Positions 6,241 to 13,961 of a DNA stretch of 15,046 bases are shown piece after piece. Location: the NCBI GenBank assembly GCA_035289145.1, contig DATDXZ010000038.1, forward strand, positions 1 to 15,046, read 5' to 3'. Below the pieces are notes generated by a model. The model was not told where the DNA came from and made no database searches. It was given only the letters and a program-made list of their open reading frames with translations. The stretch comes from JACOVP01 sp035289145. GTDB taxonomy: Archaea; Nanobdellota; Nanobdellia; SCGC-AAA011-G17; UBA489. Every line of letters begins with the position of its first letter. Position 1 is the first letter of the stretch. Made by a program: the position numbers and the translations under genes.

Positions 6241-6414
6241 TTACTCCTCGTTTGAGCCCATATACCCTAGCATAAAGGCTTCTTCTTCGTCCGATATCTC
6301 GTCATCCTCTAGGAGTGACCCAATCTCATCTTTGTTGTAAAAGTCTTCTTCCTTATCGAGTTCGTCAAATAGCTCGTATCCATCACTCTCACTTTTTTCT
6401 TTTTTCATAGCCAT
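6241..6414 (-). CDS. Small acidic protein, partner of the zinc ribbon gene
   Basis: A 57-residue, strongly acidic protein. A basic start (MAMKKEK) is followed by ELFDELDKEEDF and EISDEEEAFMLGYMG. ATG 6414 is chosen because GGGGGGTG (6421-6428) lies 6 nt before it; the longer GTG start at 6423 overlaps that binding site. It is the first gene of a two-gene unit with the 47-residue zinc ribbon. The conserved-looking EEEAFMLGYM end suggests a short interaction helix. It may be a charge-mimic or assembly partner for the basic zinc ribbon. Divergent from the AbrB-PhoU gene. Confidence 0.65.
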   Translation of the reverse strand: MAMKKEKSESDGYELFDELDKEEDFYNKDEIGSLLEDDEISDEEEAFMLGYMGSNEE

Positions 6415-6423
6415 TGATTCCAC

Positions 6424-6556
6424 CCCCCGGTTCGGTGACTAATTGATAAAAGGATATAAGGGATAGATTTATATATACCTGACTGATATTCTATATATCA
6501 GGGATATACTTTACCGGAAAAATTCCGGTAGATATTTCCAACAAGGGGGTATATAG
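6424..6556. promoter_or_regulatory. Divergent promoter region with two inverted repeats
   Basis: The minus-strand TATA (TATATATAAAT, 6467-6477) faces the acidic gene. The plus-strand TATA (CTATATATC, 6491-6499) faces the AbrB-PhoU gene. CTGATAT...ATATCAG (6483-6501) overlaps the plus TATA. TACCGGAA-AAA-TTCCGGTA (6512-6530) is a perfect 8-bp inverted repeat at the predicted start site. Both look like operators. Autoregulation by the AbrB-like N-terminal domain of the adjacent gene is a reasonable guess. Confidence 0.6.
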
Positions 6557-7504
6557 ATGGATTATAGACGACTGATTAAATTCGGCAACAGTTCATTCGT
6601 AGTATCTATTCCTAAAGACTGGCTGAAAAAAAATAACTTACAGAAGGGCGATATGATTTACCTGAATGAAAATGGCAATAATGAAATCGTTCTTTCCTCG
6701 AAAATGGAAGAAAATGACCCTGAATCACTGACTATCACTTTAGATGTTGACACTTTAGACGAACAAGACATTCAGAGAAGAATTATTTCAAAATATATTG
6801 CAGGCTATGACACTTTCATTTTTGTTGGAGAGAAAACTATTCGTGAAAAACAAACTTTTATTCGTAATATTCTTAACAATCTCATGGCTCTAGAAGTCAT
6901 AGAACAGACTAAATCAAAAATTGTAGCCAAAGACTTCCTTAATCCTTCAGAAATCTCTTTTAACACCATTATTCGCAGAATAGACACCATTTTACGATCC
7001 ATGTTTGATGATATCAAATCTACCTCTGAAGAAAGCTCCTCTGAATTGACTAAACGAGACGAAGATATCAATCGTCTTAGCTACCTTACTTTACGCACCA
7101 TTCGCAAATGTGTCTTACGGCCTCCTCTAGCCAAAAAAATGGAAGCCAATGTTGAAACTCTCCTTTTCTATCGCGAATTTGTTGAATGCTTAGAACGCAT
7201 AGCTGACGAACTTAAACGTATGTCTCGTGCTATGGGATCTACCAAAGGATCACAAAAACAAATAGATGAGTTCTATACTCTCTTAGATAAAATCCATAAA
7301 CTCTATATAGACACCATGAAAGCACATTATACCCGCGACGAACCTTTGTCCTATGATCTTTCCAAACAGAGAGAAGTGCTTTTACAAAAAATTGTTGAAA
7401 TCAGTCATAATGCCCGCGATCCTCACTTTTTCCTTGCTTTAGAAAAACTTAAAACGACTGTAGTTCTTATTAGGGACATCTTAAGGATCCTTTATAGAGG
7501 ATGA
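6557..7504 (+). CDS. AbrB/SpoVT domain plus PhoU domain regulator
   Basis: A 315-residue protein. Residues 1-45 are an AbrB/SpoVT-like swapped-hairpin DNA-binding domain: RRLIKFGNSSFVVSIPKDWL, then KNNLQKGDMIYLNENG. The rest is helical with PhoU-like three-helix units (for example INRLSYLTLRTIRKCVLRPP and FVECLERIADELKRMSRAMG). Archaeal proteins with this layout are annotated as phosphate uptake regulators. No phosphate transporter is adjacent, so that role is unproven. ATG 6557 follows GGGGGT at 6545-6550. The palindromes upstream suggest it controls itself and the divergent pair. Confidence 0.88.
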   Translation: MDYRRLIKFGNSSFVVSIPKDWLKKNNLQKGDMIYLNENGNNEIVLSSKMEENDPESLTITLDVDTLDEQDIQRRIISKYIAGYDTFIFVGEKTIREKQTFIRNILNNLMALEVIEQTKSKIVAKDFLNPSEISFNTIIRRIDTILRSMFDDIKSTSEESSSELTKRDEDINRLSYLTLRTIRKCVLRPPLAKKMEANVETLLFYREFVECLERIADELKRMSRAMGSTKGSQKQIDEFYTLLDKIHKLYIDTMKAHYTRDEPLSYDLSKQREVLLQKIVEISHNARDPHFFLALEKLKTTVVLIRDILRILYRG

Positions 7505-7569
7505 ACGATAGCTTTATAATAGCACATCTAAACCTTCATATCATCTTTAAAGAGGTGTAGTTATGCAAT
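7505..7569 (+). promoter_or_regulatory. Promoter and start region of the kinase-like gene
   Basis: A TATA-like CTTTATAATA (7509-7518) is followed by GAGGTG (7552-7557). That binding site is ideally spaced for an out-of-frame ATG at 7563, which opens a 19-codon frame ending at 7622. It is 12 nt from the in-frame ATG at 7570. A competing or coupling mini-frame, or an error in the assigned start, is possible. Confidence 0.45.
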
Positions 7570-9033
7570 ATGGACCAAACGCAATCTACAGAGGATCAGA
7601 AGCTTACAGCATTTCTTACTGAAGCAAGACTTAGAGATATTTATACTAGTGCTACTAACATTATCCCCTCACCTTTGACTCATTCAACTTCTTTAATTTA
7701 TGAGGGCATGCTTACTAGAGTTTCTTTACTTAAGATAACACCTAGTGATTGTTCTCAACCTTCTGTGCAAGCCATCGCAAAACGCTATGTTCCTCAAGAA
7801 GAACAGACTCTTACTTTTGCCGGTGGCACTCCTGTACAACTTATAGACCAACGAGAGTACAAACATCTTGATCTATTTCATGCCATTGATTCTCGTCAAC
7901 CCAGACCTTATTTTCATGATCCTGAAGAACATCTAGTCGTCATGGAAGCTCTTGATGGTTCTTTCCATGATCTTCTAGACTCTTATTATACTCGCTTTGC
8001 AAAAGCAAGCCGGAGAGACCGTGAACGTATTCGCACTAGAGTCAGAGAAGATATAAAATCTATTTTGGAACGGACTGCTCAAATATTTACTCAAGTAACT
8101 CGTGATATCTCTAATGGAAGTCGAGAATATGAGTTATCTATATTATCTAAAGAAACTTTATTCGCCCGCCATGATCGTGGATTAGCAGCTATTGTTAATT
8201 TAGGAGTTCAACTTGATTTGTCAGAAGTTCTTGAATCTCTTCCTCTCACCCAAACTTTAAAACGTGTTACACCAGGAGCACTTGCTCGCGAAGCAGGAAG
8301 TTTTTTCAATCGTTTCGGTATCGCCAGAGAAAGGGAGCGCATGTTTTCTTATTTATTACTTCAAGAAGCAGCAGTTCATGGAGACCTCCTTCCAGGCAAT
8401 GTTCTTTATAGAAATGATTCCCAAGGCAGACCTTCACAATTTTCCATCTGCGATCTTGGTATTCCCTTCAAAGCACCTTTTGACTTTGACATGATTGCTT
8501 TACTTATGGTTGATCCTCGCATTAAACTTATGTTGTCTCTTCAAGAACGACAAGAGATTTATCATGACTACTTTCCAAAATTCGCAGAAGGAAATCTTCT
8601 TTCTAGTGAAGCATCGACTTATAACCCGACACCCGATGAGCGATTTGCAGTAGGATCTGTTGCTGCACTTCTCAGATATATGGGGGCTATTTATTCTTAT
8701 CTTGATCAAAAGGATCCTCAAGCTTCTGTAAAAGCACAGGGAGACTTAAGTCTTCTGGAGCATGTTGATCCACATCTTCCTTTTAAACCTGATCGTTATT
8801 TTGGTATTCAATATGCTTCTCTTGTAGAGCTTCTTCATACAGAACCTGCCAACAGCCTTTTTCCTAACCTTAATAAAGGCGTGAATCATTTTTTTGATTC
8901 CAAGACACGATCTGATCTTACAGGTATTCTTGGACAAGACACCCGTACTACTTACCAAAAATTTAGCGCTAGACTAAGACGCACTTTTAAATGGTTAAGT
9001 ATCCATTCATGGACTACAAGTTCTTTTATTTAG
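7570..9033 (+). CDS. APH/choline-kinase-like phosphotransferase-fold protein
   Basis: A 487-residue protein. VHGDLLPGNVLY (269-280) is the catalytic loop of the aminoglycoside/choline kinase fold, with Asp272 as base and Asn277 binding metal. ICDLG (293-297) is the DxG metal site. Lys71 in AIAKRY may be the ATP lysine, Glu96 (QREYKHL) its partner, and LVVMEAL (122-128) the hinge. A charged helical insertion (about 140-200) separates the lobes. The C-terminal ~150 residues are helical. The substrate is unknown: a small molecule, lipid or protein are all possible. There is no resistance context. The gene lies between the AbrB-PhoU gene and infB, which has its own promoter. Confidence 0.75.
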   Translation: MDQTQSTEDQKLTAFLTEARLRDIYTSATNIIPSPLTHSTSLIYEGMLTRVSLLKITPSDCSQPSVQAIAKRYVPQEEQTLTFAGGTPVQLIDQREYKHLDLFHAIDSRQPRPYFHDPEEHLVVMEALDGSFHDLLDSYYTRFAKASRRDRERIRTRVREDIKSILERTAQIFTQVTRDISNGSREYELSILSKETLFARHDRGLAAIVNLGVQLDLSEVLESLPLTQTLKRVTPGALAREAGSFFNRFGIARERERMFSYLLLQEAAVHGDLLPGNVLYRNDSQGRPSQFSICDLGIPFKAPFDFDMIALLMVDPRIKLMLSLQERQEIYHDYFPKFAEGNLLSSEASTYNPTPDERFAVGSVAALLRYMGAIYSYLDQKDPQASVKAQGDLSLLEHVDPHLPFKPDRYFGIQYASLVELLHTEPANSLFPNLNKGVNHFFDSKTRSDLTGILGQDTRTTYQKFSARLRRTFKWLSIHSWTTSSFI

Positions 9034-9043
9034 CTCTCCAAAC

Positions 9044-9053
9044 CTTTTTAAAC
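9044..9053 (+). promoter_or_regulatory. TATA box of infB
   Basis: CTTTTTAAAC with upstream AAAC repeats the core of the rpl7ae promoter (AAACCTTTTTAAA). This hints at shared control of translation genes. It lies about 45 bp before ATG 9098. Confidence 0.6.
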
Positions 9054-9097
9054 GATTTTCTCTTCTGTTTAGCAGTTAAGAGGTGAAGGAAGCAACT

Positions 9098-10819
9098 ATG
9101 ATTCGTCAGCCTATTGTGGTCTTTGTCGGCCATATCGACCATGGAAAATCGAGCATCTTAGAACGCATTAAAGGCATTTCTATCACCAAAGGAGAATCTG
9201 GAGGCATCACCCAATCACTCAAATCTTATCCCATACCTTTTAACGCTGTAGAGAAATTCTGCGGTTCTCTGCTTAAACAAGCTTCTACGAAAATAAACAT
9301 TCCTGGTCTGCTGTTTCTAGACACTCCCGGGCATGCAGCTTTTAACAATATGCGCAAACGCGGAGGCAATCTTGCAGACCTAGCTATTCTTGTTGTTGAT
9401 TCCAACCAAGGCATCCAGGAACAGACGATTGAATCTATAGCTATTCTTCGCCAATACAAAACCCCCTTCATTGTCGCCTTAAACAAAATTGATGTCCTCG
9501 ACGGCTGGAGATCTAACAAGAATTCTCTCTTACAGAATATCAAGGGGCAATCAGAACGTGTGCAACAGGAACTGGATAATATCCTTTATACTTTAGTAGC
9601 GAAATTTTCTGAATTAGGCTTTCCATCAGAACGATTCGACCGAGTCAGTGATTATACTAATCAAATCGCGATTATTCCTGTCAGCGCAAAGACACAAGAA
9701 GGATTGCCTGAGCTGTTGGTGGTTTTAGTAGGACTGGCACAAAAATATCTCGAGAAAAGTTTACAGATTACTGTCAGCGGTCCTGGCAAGGGAACTATTC
9801 TAGAAGTCAAAGAAGAAGCTGGACTTGGTGTGGTGCTGGATGTTGTCATTTATGATGGTTGCTTGAAAATTAATGACACTATTGTTCTTGGAACGCTGGA
9901 GAAACCTCTGGTCACGAAAATAAAAGCCTTGTTTGAACAAGATCGAGGCACTGGCGGAAAATTGAAACCTGTTAAAGAAGTGCATGCAGCCTGCGGCGTT
10001 CGTGTTGTCGCTCCAGAGCTAGCAGGCGTTGTAGGCGGTATGCCTTTACGAGTTGCTCATGAGAATGTCGCTCAAGTTGTCGAAGAAGTGCAGGCAGAAA
10101 TTGAGGAAGTATTGATTGAGGCTGATGGTGAGGGAGTCATCGTTAAAGCAGATACTCTTGGCAGCTTAGAAGCTTTAGCAGGATTATTACGACAGCAACA
10201 GATTCCCATTAAGCGCGCTGCCTTAGGATCCATATCTAAAAAAGATATTGCCGATGCGAAAGCAGAAAAAGATTTTATGTATAAAGTTATTCTAGGATTC
10301 AACATTGAACCTGTAAAAACTGAAGTCAAAACGATTTGTCATCCAGTCATCTACAAAATTATTGAAGAATATACTGCTTGGAAAGAACAACAATCTAAGA
10401 AAGATGAGACGCAAGAATTAGCAGACATGGTTCGACCATGCAGAATTCATATCTTGCGAGGCTGTGTGTTCAGACAGAGCAATCCCGCGGTTGTTGGCAT
10501 CCGTGTCGAAGCTGGAACACTGAAGACTGAGGTTCCCCTGATCAAACGAGACGGCACGAAAGCAGGCACTACAAAAAGTCTTCAGCTAGAAGGAGAAAGC
10601 ATCCAAGAAGCTGAAAAAGGCAAAGAAGTTGCCTTAGCTATTCCTGGTGTTGTTGTTGGCAGACAAATCAAAGAAGATGACATCTTGCTCTCTGATTTAA
10701 CTGAAAAAGAATTCATCAAATATAAGCAACTTAAAAAATATCTGAAGCCTCATGAAATTGAAGTGCTGAAAGAAATTGCTGAAATTAAACGCAAGGAACA
10801 ACCTACTTGGGGCATTTAA
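9098..10819 (+). CDS. infB: Translation initiation factor aIF5B (IF2 homologue)
   Basis: A GTPase that promotes subunit joining and initiator tRNA placement. It has 573 residues from ATG 9098. An upstream in-frame GTG (9083) lies within the binding site GAGGTGA and is rejected as start. G1 is GHIDHGKS (11-18), G3 DTPGH (75-79), G4 NKID (129-132) and G5 PVSAKT. Switch I (ITKGESGGITQSL) is typical. Domain II begins near GKGTILEVKEEAGLGVVLDV. Domain III has DTLGSLEAL, followed by the long helix and domain IV (CVFRQSNPAVVGIRVEAGTL). No bacterial N-terminal extension is present. T-rich DNA (10833-10846) follows the stop. Confidence 0.97.
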   Translation: MIRQPIVVFVGHIDHGKSSILERIKGISITKGESGGITQSLKSYPIPFNAVEKFCGSLLKQASTKINIPGLLFLDTPGHAAFNNMRKRGGNLADLAILVVDSNQGIQEQTIESIAILRQYKTPFIVALNKIDVLDGWRSNKNSLLQNIKGQSERVQQELDNILYTLVAKFSELGFPSERFDRVSDYTNQIAIIPVSAKTQEGLPELLVVLVGLAQKYLEKSLQITVSGPGKGTILEVKEEAGLGVVLDVVIYDGCLKINDTIVLGTLEKPLVTKIKALFEQDRGTGGKLKPVKEVHAACGVRVVAPELAGVVGGMPLRVAHENVAQVVEEVQAEIEEVLIEADGEGVIVKADTLGSLEALAGLLRQQQIPIKRAALGSISKKDIADAKAEKDFMYKVILGFNIEPVKTEVKTICHPVIYKIIEEYTAWKEQQSKKDETQELADMVRPCRIHILRGCVFRQSNPAVVGIRVEAGTLKTEVPLIKRDGTKAGTTKSLQLEGESIQEAEKGKEVALAIPGVVVGRQIKEDDILLSDLTEKEFIKYKQLKKYLKPHEIEVLKEIAEIKRKEQPTWGI

Positions 10820-10832
10820 CGATCAGCATTAG

Positions 10833-10846
10833 ACTCTTTTTATTTT
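10833..10846 (+). terminator. T-rich terminator after infB
   Basis: CTCTTTTTATTTTG follows infB by about 14 bp. The gene ending at 10893 converges from the other side, so a stop here is expected. Confidence 0.4.
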
Positions 10847-10892
10847 GAATACTCCCTAGCATGCTCCTGAGTGAGTGAAGCGAATGGAACTT

Positions 10893-11318
10893 TTATTTGT
10901 CTTTTGAGCACATTGCAGCTGTTATTGAAATTATCGGCTCACCCCAAACTTCAGTATAGCTCATTCCTGGCTTTGGGTGGTTGTGATGCATGGACGCCAT
11001 ATATGCACCTAGGTATAATCCTTCTCTGACTATTGTATCTACCCCTATAACTACCCCTATGGCAGTCAACATATTTCCTTCAGTCGGGTCCATATCCATC
11101 CCTATAACTCTGCCTATTAACGAACCAGCTGCGTAGATAGCATATGTTGCATTTGCCAGCCTTGAACTTGTGCTCATAATCCTAGCAGCATCATTATTGT
11201 TTCTGGTGACTTGCAACTGCCATCTCGGAGGCAACATTCCCAATACAGGACCAGCTAGGGCTAAAGTTATCTTTTCCATTAAAGATAATTGAGCTTTGCT
11301 TCTTTCGACTATCCCCAT
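10893..11318 (-). CDS. Hypothetical small membrane protein
   Basis: A 141-residue protein of unknown family. Hydrophobic segments lie at about 17-32 (ITLALAGPVLGMLPP), 57-74 (ATYAIYAAGSLIGRVIGM) and 82-108 (MLTAIGVVIGVDTIVREGLY). The N-terminus is basic and short, and the C-terminus polar (HHNHPKPGMSYTEVWGEP). It is predicted to be an integral membrane protein with two or three spans. GCTTATAAAG (11341-11350) is centred about 27 bp before ATG 11318, so it has its own leaderless promoter. It is the last gene in the direction of the minus-strand island. Confidence 0.65.
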   Translation of the reverse strand: MGIVERSKAQLSLMEKITLALAGPVLGMLPPRWQLQVTRNNNDAARIMSTSSRLANATYAIYAAGSLIGRVIGMDMDPTEGNMLTAIGVVIGVDTIVREGLYLGAYMASMHHNHPKPGMSYTEVWGEPIISITAAMCSKDK

Positions 11319-11447
11319 GTTTTTATCACTTCAAATGTCTCTTTATAAGCTTTTTTTAATCAAACTCAGCTTTTATTTTGCAAATAACTTCCTTATACTC
11401 TGACTTTTAACTGTTTAGAAAAGTTAAAAATCGACCAAAAAAATTCT
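11319..11447. promoter_or_regulatory. Spacer with leaderless promoter and promoter-like direct repeat
   Basis: Holds the TATA box (11341-11350, minus) of the membrane protein gene. It also holds TTAGAAAAGTTAAAAATCGA... (11415-11436), a near copy of the rps6e promoter. No coding frame is seen. Confidence 0.55.
11415..11436 (+). repeat. Direct repeat, copy 1 (island left boundary)
   Basis: Matches 14415-14437 with one substitution and one missing T. Both copies end in AAAAATCGACC and both are followed by a CTTGACTT. This copy lies just beyond the stop of the helical rod-like gene and precedes no plus-strand gene. Confidence 0.65.
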
Positions 11448-12359
11448 TTACTTGACTTCTGGCGCTCCCCTTGCACTATATTTTAAAGATATACTTCTTT
11501 CTCCATCTGTGAGCGTTAAATCCACTTCTCTTTCACCTTTTTTTACTGCTTCTTTTACAACAGTTAATCCCTGTTGCATTGTTTTTTCTCTTTCTTGAGC
11601 AATGGCAGCACTTCTTTGAATATATTCAAGCAACACTCTTGTTTCTGCAGCTATGTACCTAGCGACAACCTCGGCTTTTCTTGTGTCATGGTTTGTTGCT
11701 CTTGCTATTTCTGCAGATTGTATTTTTTCTTCAAATGCCAATGTCGCAACTCTAACTCTTTCTTCAAGACGATCACGAGATATTCCTCTGGCAACATCCG
11801 CTCTTATACTTTCTGTAGCAATAATTGCATCACGCCTGGCAGTAGCTTCTATATGGACTGCTTCTACATGGCGGTCTGCAATATATTTTTGACCCTCTAC
11901 TTGCGCTTGTAAAGCTCTTGCCAACGTTTCATATTGCAATCTGTTCACATACTCAATACATTCCATTTTTCTTCTTTCTCTTGTTGTTAGACTATCTTCC
12001 GTAATCCTAGTTCTTTCTGTCAGACCACTATCTTCAATTCTTACTCTGGTTGTTGCTCCGTCTTCTCTTAATCTTGTGACCTGCACAGCACCATCTATTG
12101 TATATTTCGCAACATCTGCTCCTGTCTCTATTTCTTGCTTCCTTACTAAAGCACGCATTAGACTTATTTTTTCTACAGCTTGTAATTCTCTAAATCTGAC
12201 GATGGAAGGCATTAATTCTAGAGTAAACAATCCTTCTTTGTGAGCATATGCTACGCCAAGCAATTCTGGATCAACATGTCCAAGCGCTTCAAAAGCGTTT
12301 GTGCTATTAGCAATTAAGTCTCTAGTTCTTGCATCAATTCTTGTTAGTTCAAATGTCAT
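11448..12359 (-). CDS. Long helical rod-like protein of unknown function
   Basis: A 303-residue protein that I do not recognise. The N-terminal ~90 residues look globular and helical (LIANSTNAFEALGHVDPELL). Residues about 100-130 show three imperfect ~10-residue repeats rich in Arg/Glu/Asp and Thr: TRLREDGAT, TRVRIEDSGLT, ERTRITEDSLT. Residues about 130-275 form a nearly unbroken charged helix (ERRKMECIEYVNRLQYETL, ARRDAIIATESIRADVARGI), with heptad-like Ala/Leu/Ile spacing. A short beta end follows (VDLTLTDGERSISLKYSARG). AAAGGAAA precedes ATG 12359 and a TATA-like TTAAATAATAAA lies about 25 bp upstream. It lies directly downstream of the five paralogues and may be a scaffold. Confidence 0.65.
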   Translation of the reverse strand: MTFELTRIDARTRDLIANSTNAFEALGHVDPELLGVAYAHKEGLFTLELMPSIVRFRELQAVEKISLMRALVRKQEIETGADVAKYTIDGAVQVTRLREDGATTRVRIEDSGLTERTRITEDSLTTRERRKMECIEYVNRLQYETLARALQAQVEGQKYIADRHVEAVHIEATARRDAIIATESIRADVARGISRDRLEERVRVATLAFEEKIQSAEIARATNHDTRKAEVVARYIAAETRVLLEYIQRSAAIAQEREKTMQQGLTVVKEAVKKGEREVDLTLTDGERSISLKYSARGAPEVK

Positions 12360-12387
12360 TTTAGTGTTTTCCTTTGATTTTTATTAT

Positions 12388-12750
12388 TTAACAGTGCAAT
12401 GTTTTGTATGGGCAGTCGTCATATACCAGCTTATCTACTCCAGTTGATCTTCCTTCATATCTATGCCTTAACTGACAACCACTATGACGAGTTCCATCAA
12501 AGACCTCATGATTTTTCATAAATTTTTCACAAACAACAACATTTCCTGGAAGTATATGCACTTTTGCCGTTCCTTTTATACCTTGTTCAATCATATATCT
12601 TTCTAGAATTGGACAAATGATTTCATTTATAGTTCGCCTATGCACTTCTACTTCTGGTCCTTCAGGATCTTTACCTAACTCTGCTTCTGCTCTTGCTTCA
12701 AGCTCTCCTAATGATGGCAATTGAGGTAGTTCAGATTTTTTTTGACTCAT
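12388..12750 (-). CDS. Paralogue A of the LPSL-ELEARAEAEL Cys-rich family
   Basis: A 120-residue protein, fifth in transcription order. Residues 7-25 carry the shared motif ELPQLPSLGELEARAEAEL. The C-terminal domain has ICPILERYM (Cys46), VVCEKF (Cys74), GCQLRH (Cys92), DDCPYK (Cys113) and a terminal Cys120. The four shared cysteines suggest a zinc-binding domain. Its start overlaps paralogue B's stop by ATGA, so it is translationally coupled to B. I know no described family with this pattern. A database profile search is needed to rule one out. Confidence 0.7.
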   Translation of the reverse strand: MSQKKSELPQLPSLGELEARAEAELGKDPEGPEVEVHRRTINEIICPILERYMIEQGIKGTAKVHILPGNVVVCEKFMKNHEVFDGTRHSGCQLRHRYEGRSTGVDKLVYDDCPYKTLHC

Positions 12751-13088
12751 GGTTTCTCTCTTAGCAATTCTTTATAACTTGGCAAAGTGCTATAAGGACA
12801 TCCTTCTTGTGTTATTCTACAAAGACTATATTTTCTTCCATTTTCGCTAATTTCTATACTATGTCTTTCACAAGCTATTTTCTCTCCCATAACTTGGATT
12901 CTTGCACTTGACCTTTTATCACAAGGCAAGCAAGAATGTTCGTCAATAAATCTTTCTAGAATTGGACAAATGATTTCAGTTATTCTTAGCACTTTTGATT
13001 CAGGATCATCGCTTAATTGTTTCTCTGCTCTAGATTCAAGATCCTTTAAAGATGGCAAGGGTACTAATTCAAATTTTTTTTGGTGCAT
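12747..13088 (-). CDS. Paralogue B of the LPSL-ELEARAEAEL Cys-rich family
   Basis: A 113-residue protein. ATG 13088 (MHQKKFEL) is chosen because it aligns with the other paralogues and lies about 26 bp after a TATA box (TATTTATATATTT, 13108-13120). The longer start at 13142 would precede that TATA box. The motif is diverged: FELVPLPSLKDLESRAEKQL (6-25). Cysteines: CPILERF (41), CLPC (53, 56), ACERH (73), LCRI (90), GCPY (97). The extra CLPC pair is unique to this copy. Leaderless transcription is likely. Ends with ATGA overlap on paralogue A. Confidence 0.7.
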   Translation of the reverse strand: MHQKKFELVPLPSLKDLESRAEKQLSDDPESKVLRITEIICPILERFIDEHSCLPCDKRSSARIQVMGEKIACERHSIEISENGRKYSLCRITQEGCPYSTLPSYKELLREKP

Positions 13089-13174
13089 GTTTCTTATTAC
13101 TAAATGGTATTTATATATTTTTCTCTTTTTACTACTCTGCAATAACAGTTACATATCGTCCCTTTCACTATTTA

Positions 13175-13534
13175 TTATTTCGGTCTGTAAAACTTTGCGA
13201 TAGCACACGGCTTATATATCATCTGTGTGCAACTTCCTTTTTGCATCTGGATGGGATTAGCTTTGAAAAAATATTTACACCCTACATTTGGGGACCACGG
13301 AAATACACCTCGTGTTACTTCAACTTCTCCAATACCATCTATTACTTCTAACAAAGGGCACACAATTCGATCAGTATCTTCACTTAATTTTCTTACTTCT
13401 TCTGCTGGAACATGCTCACTCAATTGTCTTAATAATTCAGTCTTGGACAGCGCTGATACTTCCTCTGGCTCAGGCTGTATTCCTCTAAGAAGTTTTTCTA
13501 ATGGTGGTAATTTTGGTAAATCATCTTCAATCAT
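13175..13534 (-). CDS. Paralogue C, most diverged member of the Cys-rich family
   Basis: A 119-residue protein. ATG 13534 is chosen because AGGAG lies 9 nt before it; the ATG at 13543 abuts that site. The motif is reduced to DLPKLPPLEKLL (5-16). A helix LSKTELLRQLSEHVPAEEV (29-47) is shared with paralogue D (LSELLDQLSKHFPKEKV), so C and D form a subgroup. Cysteines: VCPLLE (59), GCKYF (86), SCTQM (102), KPCAI (110). It starts 1 nt after the stop of D. The sequence GVFPWSPNVGCKYF has no match in its siblings. Confidence 0.65.
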   Translation of the reverse strand: MIEDDLPKLPPLEKLLRGIQPEPEEVSALSKTELLRQLSEHVPAEEVRKLSEDTDRIVCPLLEVIDGIGEVEVTRGVFPWSPNVGCKYFFKANPIQMQKGSCTQMIYKPCAIAKFYRPK

Positions 13535-13535
13535 T

Positions 13536-13925
13536 TTAGTCATCTCCTCTTGTTACGAACATACAGTAAGGATGGTTAGCAAAGAATACTTCTTGTAAGC
13601 TTAGTTTTGGCTGATTAATAATACATCTACCACTATTACTATGTGGACATCTCACCTTTCTTTTTCCATCTTCTTCATAGATTTCAACAGTTCCCTTATA
13701 TAATGGACAAGTTCTCTCTTGTATTTGTAGTGTTAGGTATTTCTTTTTTAATCTTTCTACTTTTTCTTTCGGAAAATGTTTAGATAATTGATCTAATAAC
13801 TCTGATAAAGGTAACTCCTTAACTCTTTCAATTATTTCAGGTTCTTCACCTAGTTCTGCTTCTGCTCTTGCTTCAAGCTCACTTAAGGAGGGCAAGCGAG
13901 GTAGTTCAAACTTTTGGTGTGTCAT
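13536..13925 (-). CDS. Paralogue D of the LPSL-ELEARAEAEL Cys-rich family
   Basis: A 129-residue protein with an intact motif, FELPRLPSLSELEARAEAEL (6-25). The middle helix LSELLDQLSKHFPKEKV (41-57) is shared with paralogue C. Cysteines: RTCPLY (73), VRCPH (93), GRCII (101), YCMF (121); the glutamate after CPL is lost. A TATA-like CATATAAAAAATC is centred about 24 bp before ATG 13925. The ATG also overlaps the TGA of the alternative frame of paralogue E, so it was probably coupled to E once. The carboxyl end contains the ribosome binding site of C. Confidence 0.7.
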   Translation of the reverse strand: MTHQKFELPRLPSLSELEARAEAELGEEPEIIERVKELPLSELLDQLSKHFPKEKVERLKKKYLTLQIQERTCPLYKGTVEIYEEDGKRKVRCPHSNSGRCIINQPKLSLQEVFFANHPYCMFVTRGDD

Positions 13926-13961
13926 TGTTTCTGAACTTCTGATTTTTTATATGGACATTCT

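Noticed and set aside
9083..9097. GTG start adding five residues to aIF5B
   Set aside because: The GTG is part of the ribosome binding site GAGGTGA; ATG 9098 begins directly before the G domain.
11415..11436. Similarity of TAGAAAAGTT here to the IS end at 14915-14924
   Set aside because: Only 10 bases match, no inverted partner is present, and the longer match to the rps6e promoter explains it better.
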